A stretch of 7,318 nt of DNA from JBBQNJ01 sp038329845. Lineage in GTDB: Bacteria > Planctomycetota > Phycisphaerae > Tepidisphaerales > Tepidisphaeraceae. The position numbers and the translations under genes are program-made. The stretch covers positions 1-7,318 of the forward strand of contig JBBQNJ010000120.1 of assembly GCA_038329845.1 (NCBI GenBank). The letters are read 5' to 3'. Below, piece after piece: positions 1 through 6,165 of this stretch (positions are counted from its first letter, which is position 1; each line of letters opens with the position of its first letter). Under the pieces are notes generated by a model, which saw only the letters and a list, made by a program, of their open reading frames with translations, did not search any database and had not been told where the DNA came from.

Positions 1-308
1 GGGCCCCGTTTGTTGTGGGTTTTTGGTGGGTGGGTCGTTTCTTTCCGCGCGCGCCCCCACCGTACGGCGCCGCGCACGATTTTCGGGGGGTTTTGGCTGT
101 TGTTTGCGCTTACTTGGGGCGCGGCTCCACCGGATGTATGCGGGTGTTGTGGGTCGTTGATCGCCACGACAAAAAAGTGACATCCACCGTTTCGGCGTCG
201 TGCAAAAAAAGTGAACGTCACGAATCACATTCCCTCAAAGGGCCAAAAGCGGCGCACTCCAACTGTAGTCTTCGGCCGATAAAGCGCACCTTCCCAGCCG
301 TTCTCATG
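1..308. other. Gene-free left end, G/T-rich then IS-end-like
   Basis: I see no credible gene here. The open frames in this stretch translate to low-quality, Arg/Ser/Pro-rich sequence with no recognisable domain. The first 160 nt are strongly G/T-biased on the plus strand. Near 17-34 there is a run of three GGG tracts and one GG tract with short spacers, which could form a weak G-quadruplex. Positions 171-214 hold a pair of short direct repeats annotated separately. The rest shows nothing I can name. Confidence 0.6.
171..214 (+). repeat. Pair of short direct repeats (aaaaaagtga)
   Basis: The decamer aaaaaagtga occurs at 171-180 and again at 205-214, 34 nt apart. Both copies sit in similar contexts: 'cgac' before and 'catccac' after in the first, 'cgtgc' before and 'acgtcac' after in the second. 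Repeated A-rich words followed by GTGA/GGACA are typical of transposase-binding repeats at the ends of IS21- and IS481-like elements, but no transposase is present, so that assignment is only an inference. Confidence 0.4.
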
Positions 309-416
309 TTATACCGCTCGCGGCCTTCAGTGAGACATTCGCAACGGCTCGAAACCTGCGGGATATCCCGGTTTTCCACAAGCGGATTGTCTCAATATGG
401 CCCGCGAGCGGTATAA
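309..416. repeat. 108-nt imperfect palindrome, MITE/REP-like
   Basis: The outer arms are a perfect 15-bp inverted repeat: ttataccgctcgcgg at 309-323 and its reverse complement at 402-416. Further in, tgagaca near 331-337 pairs with tgtctca near 388-394. The centre is a perfect cgggatatcccg palindrome at 359-370. The whole segment can therefore fold into one long interrupted hairpin. No coding frame explains it. It could be a small non-autonomous mobile element, a repetitive extragenic palindrome, or an RNA structure upstream of the tRNA gene. There is no poly-T tract, so it is not a classic intrinsic terminator. Confidence 0.65.
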
Positions 417-430
417 ATGAATGGTATTCC

Positions 431-477
431 AAATGTCCCCTTCACGATCCAAACCAGAAATGTCCCCTTTACGATCC
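431..477 (+). repeat. Tandem 20-nt repeat (aaatgtcccctt-type), IS-end-like
   Basis: A 20-nt word beginning aaatgtcccctt and ending acgatcc occurs at 431-450 and 458-477. The copies differ at one base (c/t in the middle) and start 27 nt apart. Read on the minus strand they contain ggggacattt, which resembles the short repeats at the termini of IS21- or IS481-like elements. Their orientation is opposite to the repeats at 171-214. No transposase gene is present, so this may be a solo end or a relic. Confidence 0.5.
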
Positions 478-528
478 CGCTCAAACCTAGCCCCCCCATC
501 CCTCACGCGGGCGGCACCGTCGCGGGGT

Positions 529-556
529 TTGACATTGCCGGACCGCACTCTATCCT
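529..556 (+). promoter_or_regulatory. Sigma-70-type promoter of tRNA-Pro
   Basis: A perfect -35 hexamer TTGACA lies at 529-534 and a TATCCT -10-like hexamer at 551-556, with a 16-nt spacer. Transcription would start near 563, about 30 nt before the first base of the mature tRNA, which is a usual leader length. The call is based on hexamer match and position only. Confidence 0.6.
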
Positions 557-593
557 TCCTCAGATGCCGTTCGCTTCACGCGAGACGGCAAAT

Positions 594-667
594 CAGGGTG
601 TAGCTCAGCTTGGTAGAGCACTAGCATGGGGTGCTAGGGGTCGCAGGTTCAATTCCTGTCACCCTGA
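594..667 (+). tRNA. tRNA-Pro (anticodon GGG)
   Basis: A complete cloverleaf can be drawn by eye. The 7-bp acceptor stem is cagggtg (594-600) with caccctg (660-666). The D arm is gctc/gagc, and the anticodon stem is ctagc/gctag around a 7-nt loop atggggt. The T arm is gcagg/cctgt with loop ttcaatt. In the anticodon loop U33 precedes GGG and G37 follows, so the tRNA reads the proline codons CCC and CCU. The C1-G72 pair and A73 discriminator fit bacterial tRNA-Pro. The CCA tail is not encoded and must be added enzymatically. Confidence 0.95.
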
Positions 668-767
668 TTTCGTGGCTTGAACCGTCTGGCCTCCTCTACA
701 TCGACAGACATCTCCGCGGCATTAGAGATCTCCAGCCATCGATGGCATCGACTCCTCTCCCCCCCGT

Positions 768-1541
768 TCACGGGCTTTTGGCGGCGATAGGAATCACAAT
801 AATCGAGCGCGGGTTCGTCGGGCATTCCTGCTGGCAAACGCCGCAGCCGACGCAGCCAAAAGGGTGGACGACGATCCGCCCGTCGAGCAGTTCGATGGCC
901 GCGGAACCCAATGGACACTGATCCACACAGATGCGGCACTCTTCACCGGCGCTGCGCAGACACGGTTGGGAATGCCAGATCGCCGTGCCCATGCGGATTT
1001 CGCCCACCGCCAGCGGGCGAAGCGCGCCGCTCGGACAGCCGGCGGTGCATTGCAGCCCCTCGCAGACGATGCAGGCTTTCTCGTCGGGGTTGATGTGCGG
1101 AGCGCCCCCGGCGATCTGGCCGCTCGAGTCGATCTGGATGCACTCGACCGGACAGACGCTCACGCATGTTCCGCAGCGGCTGCACGTGTCGAGAAACTGC
1201 CGCTCCGGCAAGGCCCCGGGAGGACGCAACCACACATTCAGCGGAATTTTCCCCGGCGAGCCAGGTCGAATCGGCACATCGGTCGCGCCGGGATTCGCCC
1301 GCGAACCGGGTCGAATCGGCACATCGACAGCGCCGGGATTCGCCCGCGAACCGGCGGAGGCCGAACCCGACGCCGGCCGTGCCCCGGATGCCGCCGCCGC
1401 CGCCGCCGCCGCGCGGGTCATCCGATCGAAATGCTTCGCCGCCTCCTCGATCGGCTCGATCGCGTTGCTCAGCGGCTTGAGCAGCTCACGCAGCCCCTCG
1501 CGGAAAAACCGCCGTCGATTGATCGGCTTGTCCTCGTTCAC
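768..1541 (-). CDS. NapG/MauM-like polyferredoxin, four [4Fe-4S] motifs
   Basis: A 257-residue electron-transfer protein. Four cysteine motifs are visible: C120/C123/C126/C130, C157/C160/C165/C169, C194/C202/C205/C209 and C230/C233/C236/C240. The order and the odd spacings (CxxCxxxxC in the second, Cx7CxxC in the third) match the NapG/MauM ferredoxin family, whose NapG member passes electrons from NapH to periplasmic nitrate reductase. No napH, napA or mau gene is seen here, so the partner is unknown. The N-terminus has a twin-arginine-like RRRFF at 9-13, but an amphipathic, charged segment follows rather than a hydrophobic core, so Tat export is doubtful. Residues 44-100 are a low-complexity linker with an eight-Ala run and a duplicated 15-residue unit. 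The start is GTG and overlaps the preceding lipoprotein stop by 4 nt (GTGA), which implies translational coupling. There is no obvious Shine-Dalgarno. Confidence 0.8.
   Translation of the reverse strand: MNEDKPINRRRFFREGLRELLKPLSNAIEPIEEAAKHFDRMTRAAAAAAAASGARPASGSASAGSRANPGAVDVPIRPGSRANPGATDVPIRPGSPGKIPLNVWLRPPGALPERQFLDTCSRCGTCVSVCPVECIQIDSSGQIAGGAPHINPDEKACIVCEGLQCTAGCPSGALRPLAVGEIRMGTAIWHSQPCLRSAGEECRICVDQCPLGSAAIELLDGRIVVHPFGCVGCGVCQQECPTNPRSIIVIPIAAKSP
1261..1350 (-). repeat. In-frame 45-bp tandem duplication in the polyferredoxin linker
   Basis: Two adjacent 45-nt units (1261-1305 and 1306-1350) differ at only about four positions. They encode two copies of a 15-residue unit of the form GSRANPGA(V/T)DVPIRP, and a third partial unit (GSPGK) follows in the protein. 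The near identity and exact multiple of three suggest a fairly recent slippage or unequal-exchange duplication in a linker that tolerates length change. Confidence 0.85.
1387..1413. repeat. GCC trinucleotide run (poly-Ala)
   Basis: A run of about eight GCC triplets on the plus strand (GGC on the coding strand) encodes the AAAAAAAA stretch at residues 44-51 of the polyferredoxin. It is a simple-sequence tract prone to length change and lies in the same flexible linker as the 45-bp duplication. Confidence 0.75.
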
Positions 1542-2218
1542 GGTCGGGTCGTTGGGTTCCGTCGCCCTGACGCGATCGTCATCACACGCTGCTGGGTAAA
1601 CACCCGCCCCGTCAGGCCGTCGGTCAGGGTCACTTTCACCGTCAACTCATCATGTGCCGGAACAATGTTCTGCCACGGACAATTCAGCACGTACTCGTAG
1701 AGCAAAGCCCGTCCGAACCAAAGTTTTCTCGACTCGGCCAGCGGGAACTCCCATCGTCCGACCACGGGATCTGCCGCGGCGAGATCGAACGCCTCGACGA
1801 CAAACGACGCGGCGGCCTTAAAGTCATCACCCTCGCCGTCGATCGGGATCACATGAAGCGTCAGCCCCTCATCGCCCGGGGCGTCGGGATCGCGGTCCCA
1901 TCCACCGCTGAGCCGTCCGAACCGCATCCCGTGCGTGGTGAACAGATCGTCGAGCCTGCTCGAATCCAGCGCCGTCGTCGCGTCGCCGCCCCTCGTCGCC
2001 GTCATCCCCGCGATCGTCGCCTGATCGGCCTGGTGGCGCCGCTCGAGCCCGGCGATCGTCTCGGTGAGCGACTGATTTTCTTTCCGCAGCGCGATGTTGG
2101 CTTTATCCGGCGTGTTGCATCCGGACGACAGCGCCGCCGCCACAAGCAGCGCCGCGACGACCATCCGCGCCGTCGCCGGCGCGATCGCATCACCCGTCGT
2201 GCCACGCGCCCGGCGCAT
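1538..2218 (-). CDS. Planctomycete-type lipoprotein with coiled-coil segment
   Basis: A 226-residue protein. The N-terminus has arginines at 2, 3, 5 and 18, a hydrophobic stretch at about 19-31, and a lipobox ending S-G-C34, so it is predicted to be acylated at C34 and anchored in a membrane. Residues about 41-70 are rich in Lys, Glu, Leu and Gln and look like a short coiled coil. A compact, probably beta-rich domain follows at about 118-215, with the motifs HVIPIDG, SFVVEAFDL, GRWEF and CPWQNIVP. I have an impression of similar domains in planctomycetal hypothetical lipoproteins, but no known function. A GGAAAGGA ribosome-binding-like sequence sits just before the ATG, inside the end of clpP. 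The ATG shares one base with the clpP stop (TGATG). A start at M19 would leave almost no positively charged n-region, so the upstream start is preferred. Confidence 0.75.
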   Translation of the reverse strand: MRRARGTTGDAIAPATARMVVAALLVAAALSSGCNTPDKANIALRKENQSLTETIAGLERRHQADQATIAGMTATRGGDATTALDSSRLDDLFTTHGMRFGRLSGGWDRDPDAPGDEGLTLHVIPIDGEGDDFKAAASFVVEAFDLAAADPVVGRWEFPLAESRKLWFGRALLYEYVLNCPWQNIVPAHDELTVKVTLTDGLTGRVFTQQRVMTIASGRRNPTTRP

Positions 2219-2883
2219 CAGTCCTTTCCGTTGATGTCATCATCCCCGTCGCCAGCGCCCGAAGTGCGGGGCAAGAGGTTCTCCGGCGCCCGGTCCATCA
2301 CCCGATCGCACACGCCGTATTCCACCGCTTCCTCGGCAAACAGCCACTTGTTGCGGTCGAAGTCGCGCTTGATCACTTCCGGGGTTCTGCCGGTGAAGTC
2401 CGCCATCATCTTGTACAGCCGATCGCGCAGCCGAAGCATGTGCTGGGCCTCGATCCCCAGGTCCGTCGCCGGACCTTGCAGCACCCCCCCGATCAGCGGC
2501 TGGTGCAGCATCACCTGCGAGTTCTCCAGCACCGCCCGCTTGCCCTTGGTCCCCGCCGCCAGCAGGCACGCCCCCATCGACGCGGCCATGCCGATGCATG
2601 TCGTCGCCACGTCGCAGCGCAAAAACCGCATCGTGTCCATGATCCCCATCCCCGCCGACACGCTCCCGCCGGGGCTGTTGATGTACAACTGAATGTCGCT
2701 CTTGGGATCGTCGTTGGATAGAAACAGCAACTGCGCGACGATCGCGCTGGCCGATTCATCGGTCACCGCTCCGCCCAGCAGGATAATGCGGTCTTTGAGC
2801 AGCCGCGAGTAAATGTCGTACGCGCGCTCGCCGCGCCCGGATTTCTCGATGACGATCGGAATCAACTGGTTCATCATGGCCAT
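2218..2883 (-). CDS. clpP: ClpP-family peptidase with Ser-His-Asn triad
   Basis: A 221-residue ClpP, close to the usual 195-210 plus a short acidic tail. ClpP forms a barrel of two heptameric rings that degrades proteins fed by ClpX or ClpA/C ATPases in the cytoplasm. The N-terminal region (about 7-36, with SRGER-like SGRGERAYDIYSRLL) closely follows the E. coli axial-loop and ring-entry region. The nucleophile S102 lies in GMAASMGA and H127 in MLHQP. The third triad position, aligned with E. coli precursor D185 in [14 protein letters not shown], is N178 (RNKWLFAEEAVEYG). The codon is AAC at 2350-2352. Listeria ClpP1 has the same Asp-to-Asn change and depends on its ClpP2 partner. A second clpP with an intact triad lies upstream in the same operon. 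The start could also be M3 or M4, and no strong ribosome-binding site distinguishes them. Confidence 0.93.
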   Translation of the reverse strand: MAMMNQLIPIVIEKSGRGERAYDIYSRLLKDRIILLGGAVTDESASAIVAQLLFLSNDDPKSDIQLYINSPGGSVSAGMGIMDTMRFLRCDVATTCIGMAASMGACLLAAGTKGKRAVLENSQVMLHQPLIGGVLQGPATDLGIEAQHMLRLRDRLYKMMADFTGRTPEVIKRDFDRNKWLFAEEAVEYGVCDRVMDRAPENLLPRTSGAGDGDDDINGKD

Positions 2884-2918
2884 GGGTCGCTTTCGCTAAT
2901 ATCCCTCGACGACGCCGC

Positions 2919-3338
2919 CGAAAGAGCCTTATCGCTGCACGATCTGCAATTCGTTGCCTTCCGGATCGCGGAAACTGACGATCCTGCCCCCGCCCACCGC
3001 CTGCACCGGCTCGAATAAAAACGTCACCCCAGCGTCCTTCAGGGCCTTATATGCCGCGTCGAAATCGCTCACCCGCAGCGCCAGGTGACGCAGCCCCTGA
3101 CAAAACCGCGGCACGCCCGCAGGCCCCGAACCGGGATCGCGCACCGGCATCAACTCGAGCATCGCGCCGCTTCGGGCATCATCATCATATCCCAGCACCA
3201 CCGACGGGGGATCCTGGTTGTTCGAGGCGATCAACTTCATCCCCAGTGGCCCGCAATACCAGTCGATCATGCCCCGCACATCGGTGCAGGCGATCGCAGG
3301 ATGGTCGATTCCAATGAACAGCATCGATGGCTCTTTCG
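2919..3338. repeat. 10-bp inverted repeat bracketing the VOC gene
   Basis: The sequence cgaaagagcc at 2919-2928 ends right before the VOC stop codon. Its exact reverse complement ggctctttcg lies at 3329-3338, four bases outside the VOC start codon. The right copy overlaps the weak ribosome-binding region. No target-site duplication is obvious, and a chance match is possible. Confidence 0.35.
2929..3324 (-). CDS. VOC-family (glyoxalase/dioxygenase-like) metalloprotein
   Basis: A 131-residue protein of the vicinal oxygen chelate superfamily, the usual size for a single chain made of two beta-alpha-beta-beta-beta modules. All four expected metal ligands are visible: H8 in IDHPAI and E57 in MLELMP for the first module, H80 in LRHLAL and E125 in PEGNELQIVQ for the second. 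This is the glyoxalase I pattern, so a divalent-metal-dependent lyase, isomerase or resistance role is plausible, but the substrate cannot be read from sequence. It sits between the two clpP genes, 45 nt before the second and 120 nt after the first, with a weak GAAAGAG ribosome-binding-like sequence. A 10-bp inverted repeat flanks the gene closely (2919-2928 and 3329-3338). Confidence 0.85.
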   Translation of the reverse strand: MLFIGIDHPAIACTDVRGMIDWYCGPLGMKLIASNNQDPPSVVLGYDDDARSGAMLELMPVRDPGSGPAGVPRFCQGLRHLALRVSDFDAAYKALKDAGVTFLFEPVQAVGGGRIVSFRDPEGNELQIVQR

Positions 3339-3444
3339 TCCAGGAGATTGCCCGCCATGCTCGCAGCGCCGAAAATGCCTTTGAGCGACGAGATAATCAG
3401 ACCTTCATCCGTGCCTCTCACCGCCTCGGCCGCGACAGCGCCGA

Positions 3445-4191
3445 TCACTTTGACTCGGCGGCAGGCTCTTTCTTCTCGGTCGAATCTTCGCCGATCACTT
3501 CATCGCAGATGCCGTACGCCACCGACTGTTTGGCGTCGAAAAACCGGTCGCGCTCCGAGTCCTCGCGGATGCGATCGGCCGTCTGCCCCGTGCATTTGGC
3601 CATCAGGTTGATCAGCGTCTCCTTGGTTTTCAGGATTTCCTCGGCCTGAATCTCGATGTCGGCCGCCTGCCCGTATACCCCGCCGAACGGCTGGTGAATC
3701 ATCACCTTGGCATTGGGCAGGATATACCGCTTGCCCTTGGTGCCGGCCATGAACGCGATCGCCCCGCCGCTTTCGGCCCGACCGATGCAATACGTGGCGA
3801 TGTCGCAGGTGACAAACTTCATCACGTCGTAGATCGCCAGAGTGTCATCCACCACGCCCCCGGGACTGTTGATGTACAGGCTGATCTCCTGGTCGCGCTT
3901 CACGCTCTGGAGATACAGCATCTGCATGTAGACGCGGGCCGCCGAAACGTGGTTGATCTCCCCGATCAGGAAGATCACCCGGTTCTCCAGCAGCATCTCC
4001 TCGAGCGTCATCTCGCGGTAGCGGTTGTATCCCCCGCCGGGCGGCCCGGGCATCGCCATCGGCATCGAGACCGGCCCGCGATGAGGAAACAGCGGGCGCT
4101 CGATCCCCATCCCCGGCGCCGGTGAATCGGCATATCGGTCCAAGTGCTTCAACAGGCGCGGATCAAGGTTCTTCGGATCAATCTTCAGCAT
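3445..4191 (-). CDS. clpP: ClpP-family peptidase with full triad and N-terminal extension
   Basis: A second ClpP peptidase subunit, cytoplasmic. Counting from the start chosen here (248 residues), the nucleophile is S141 in RAESGGAIAF, the histidine is H166 in MIHQP, and the aspartate is D215 in ERDRFFDA, so the triad is complete. The ring body begins at RYREMTLEEMLLENRVIFL (about 58-75). Before it is an extension of nearly 60 residues with a Met/Pro/Gly-rich part (PMAMPGPPGGG) instead of the canonical ClpP axial-loop sequence. The tail is charged (STEKKEPAAESK). I place the start at 4191 because AGGAG lies 4 nt upstream of that ATG. Two in-frame ATGs at 4204-4206 and 4201-4203 would add five or four residues but lack a good ribosome-binding site. 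It is the first gene of the minus-strand operon and is divergent from the SulP permease. Confidence 0.92.
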   Translation of the reverse strand: MLKIDPKNLDPRLLKHLDRYADSPAPGMGIERPLFPHRGPVSMPMAMPGPPGGGYNRYREMTLEEMLLENRVIFLIGEINHVSAARVYMQMLYLQSVKRDQEISLYINSPGGVVDDTLAIYDVMKFVTCDIATYCIGRAESGGAIAFMAGTKGKRYILPNAKVMIHQPFGGVYGQAADIEIQAEEILKTKETLINLMAKCTGQTADRIREDSERDRFFDAKQSVAYGICDEVIGEDSTEKKEPAAESK

Positions 4192-4195
4192 GCGA

Positions 4196-4200
4196 CTCCT
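4196..4200 (-). promoter_or_regulatory. Ribosome-binding site deciding the start of the upstream clpP
   Basis: On the minus strand, AGGAG at 4200-4196 is followed by a 4-nt spacer and the ATG at 4191-4189. It is the clearest Shine-Dalgarno in the window and lies inside the longer open frame that begins at 4206, which argues for the shorter protein. Confidence 0.6.
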
Positions 4201-4284
4201 CATCATGGGGCCTGGGCCTGTCTCGCCCGGCCCGAGTGGCCGATCCTATGTCCCGCCCGCAAACCCGTCAACGCGATCGCCGAG

Positions 4285-6165
4285 ATGTTGATCGCCTCAC
4301 AAGATTCTTCGGCCCGGCTCTGGAAGCCCGCCCGGCGATTCACTACCATCGGCCCGAACTTGAGCCTCCTTGCATCCCTTCTGCGCCCGTTCACCCCATC
4401 GCTGAAAACGGTGCGCCATTACTCGCTGCATAAATTCCGGCGAGACATCGTCGCCGGCCTGACGGTCTCGGTGGTCGAAGTCCCCCAGGCCATGGCCTAC
4501 GCCATTATCGCGGGCGTTCCGCCGCAATATGGGCTGTACACCTCGATCATCCAGGGGGTCATCGGCGCGATGCTCAGCAGCAGCGAGCATATGACCACCG
4601 GTCCGACCAACACCCAGAGCCTGCTCATCGCCTCGGCCGTCAAACGCATCGTCGCGCCCGACGCCGATCCGGCCCTCTACCTCCACCTGGTCTTCAGCCT
4701 CGCGTTCCTCAAGGGCCTGATCCAGCTCACGTTCGCCGCGGCCAGAATGGGCGACTTGGTGCGATACGTCAGCCGCAGCGTCATTGTCGGCTTGGCCGCC
4801 GGCGCCGGAGTGCTGATTTTCGTCGGGCAGTTGCCGGCGTTTCTCGGGGTCGAGCACGCCAGTCGGGTCAGTCCATTATGGGGAATTCTCGGAAGATTGG
4901 ACGTGCTCCGCGACGTGTTTCATACCGTCAACCCCCGGGCCGTGGCGGTGGGCGCGGGAGTGATCGCCGCGATCGTTGGGGTGCGGATGATCAACAAGCT
5001 GCTGCCCGGGGCGCTGGCATCGGTGATCGGATCGGCGGCGCTGGTCTGGGCCGCGGGGTGGACCAGCAACGACCTGCCGATGATCGGCGAATTACCGCGC
5101 GGGCTGCCCAAGTTCACCATCCCCCTGGCCGGATGGCAGTACAGTCGGGAACTGCTCGGCGGGGCGCTGGCACTGGCGATACTGGGAATGCTCGAGTCGG
5201 TCGCCATCGCCAAGAGCATCGCCGCCCACACCGGCGAGCGGATCAGCGCCAACCAGGAATTCTTCGCCCAAGGCCTGAAAAACGCCACCACCAGCTTCTT
5301 CCAGTGCATCCCCGGTTCGGGCAGTTTCACCCGTTCGGCCTTGGATCACGCCGCCGGCGCCGAAACGCGATTCGCCGCCGTTTTCAACGCCGTTTTCGTG
5401 GCAGTGATCTTCCTGCTTCTGGCGCCACAGGCGCAGCACGTGCCGACCGCGTCGCTGGCGGGAGTGCTGTTCGTGATCGCCGCCGGGCTGATCGATTGGC
5501 ACTACATGGCCCGGGTCTGGCGAACCCATCGCTCCGACGCGGCCGTCTGTTTCACCACCCTCGCCGCCACCCTGCTTGCCCCGCTGGAATACGCGATTTT
5601 TGTCGGGATATTCCTCAATATCGGCCTGTATCTTCGCAAAGCCAGCCGCCTGCACATGGCCGAGATGATCCCACCCGGCGCCGGCGGCGGGGCCTTCATC
5701 GAGCGACCCATCACCGATCGCGCCGGCAACAAGCGGGTGATCTTCCTCCAAATCGAGGGCGATCTCTTTTTCGCCGTCGCCGACGAGCTTCAGGATCGGC
5801 TCAACGCCCTGGTCAACAGCGGAGTGCGGATCATCATCCTGCGGATGAAACGGACGCACTCCGTGGACGCGACGGTCGTCCACACGCTCGAGTCATTCAA
5901 CACCGAGATGAAACGTCGCGGCGGACATGTGCTGCTGTGCGGCGTCCGCCCGGAACTGATGACCACTCTTCGCCGCTCCGGGCTGATCGAGCAGTTGGGC
6001 GTGAACAACGTCTTCGAGGCCGGCTTCGGCATCTTCGCCAGCGCCAAAGCCGCCCTCCGCCGCGCCCGCGAGCTCGCCGAAAGCTCGATCGACACCGACC
6101 ACCTCGAACCCGACCTCACCGACGAGGATCTCGACGAAGACCCCCTCGACTCGGCCATGCTCTAG
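4285..6165 (+). CDS. SulP-family anion permease with STAS domain
   Basis: An inner-membrane secondary transporter of the SulP/SLC26 family, which moves sulfate, bicarbonate or other anions, usually with protons or sodium. From the chosen start it has 626 residues. The core begins near residue 45 with FRRDIVAGLTV and PQAMAYAIIAGVPPQYGLY. TTGPTN follows at about 104-109, then a series of hydrophobic membrane segments, with the conserved GSGSFTRSALDHAAGA around 344-359. A cytoplasmic STAS domain occupies about 484-593, with MKRTHSVDATVVHTLESF in its usual central position. An acidic tail follows. The frame stays open upstream to 4144, but that would overlap the clpP start on the other strand, so the ATG at 4285 is preferred despite a weak ribosome-binding site. 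No carbonic anhydrase or sulfur-assimilation gene is nearby, so the substrate is unresolved. Confidence 0.9.
   Translation: MLIASQDSSARLWKPARRFTTIGPNLSLLASLLRPFTPSLKTVRHYSLHKFRRDIVAGLTVSVVEVPQAMAYAIIAGVPPQYGLYTSIIQGVIGAMLSSSEHMTTGPTNTQSLLIASAVKRIVAPDADPALYLHLVFSLAFLKGLIQLTFAAARMGDLVRYVSRSVIVGLAAGAGVLIFVGQLPAFLGVEHASRVSPLWGILGRLDVLRDVFHTVNPRAVAVGAGVIAAIVGVRMINKLLPGALASVIGSAALVWAAGWTSNDLPMIGELPRGLPKFTIPLAGWQYSRELLGGALALAILGMLESVAIAKSIAAHTGERISANQEFFAQGLKNATTSFFQCIPGSGSFTRSALDHAAGAETRFAAVFNAVFVAVIFLLLAPQAQHVPTASLAGVLFVIAAGLIDWHYMARVWRTHRSDAAVCFTTLAATLLAPLEYAIFVGIFLNIGLYLRKASRLHMAEMIPPGAGGGAFIERPITDRAGNKRVIFLQIEGDLFFAVADELQDRLNALVNSGVRIIILRMKRTHSVDATVVHTLESFNTEMKRRGGHVLLCGVRPELMTTLRRSGLIEQLGVNNVFEAGFGIFASAKAALRRARELAESSIDTDHLEPDLTDEDLDEDPLDSAML

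Noticed and set aside
15..416. 133-codon plus-strand ORF at the left end
   Set aside because: It runs through the G/T-rich stretch, the short repeats and the palindrome, shows no domain or signal, and its stop lies at the palindrome edge. It is a chance frame.
594..667. tRNA-Pro as an integration (att) site for a genomic island
   Set aside because: I found no second copy of the tRNA 3' end in the window and no integrase gene.
710..729. Small atctc/gagat hairpin after the tRNA as a terminator for the minus-strand operon or the tRNA
   Set aside because: The stem is only 5 bp, the loop is 10 nt and no T-tract follows.
3325..3448. GTG-initiated minus-strand ORF (87 codons) overlapping the clpP stop by GTGA and running into the VOC gene
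   Set aside because: The start overlap mimics the operon style, but more than half of the frame is the shadow of the well-supported VOC gene, and the first 40 or so residues match nothing I recognise. I treat 3325-3444 as intergenic, though a very short peptide cannot be excluded.
4144..4284. Upstream extension of the SulP frame to 4144
   Set aside because: It would overlap the start of clpP on the opposite strand and adds residues unlike SulP N-termini. The ATG at 4285 is more plausible.
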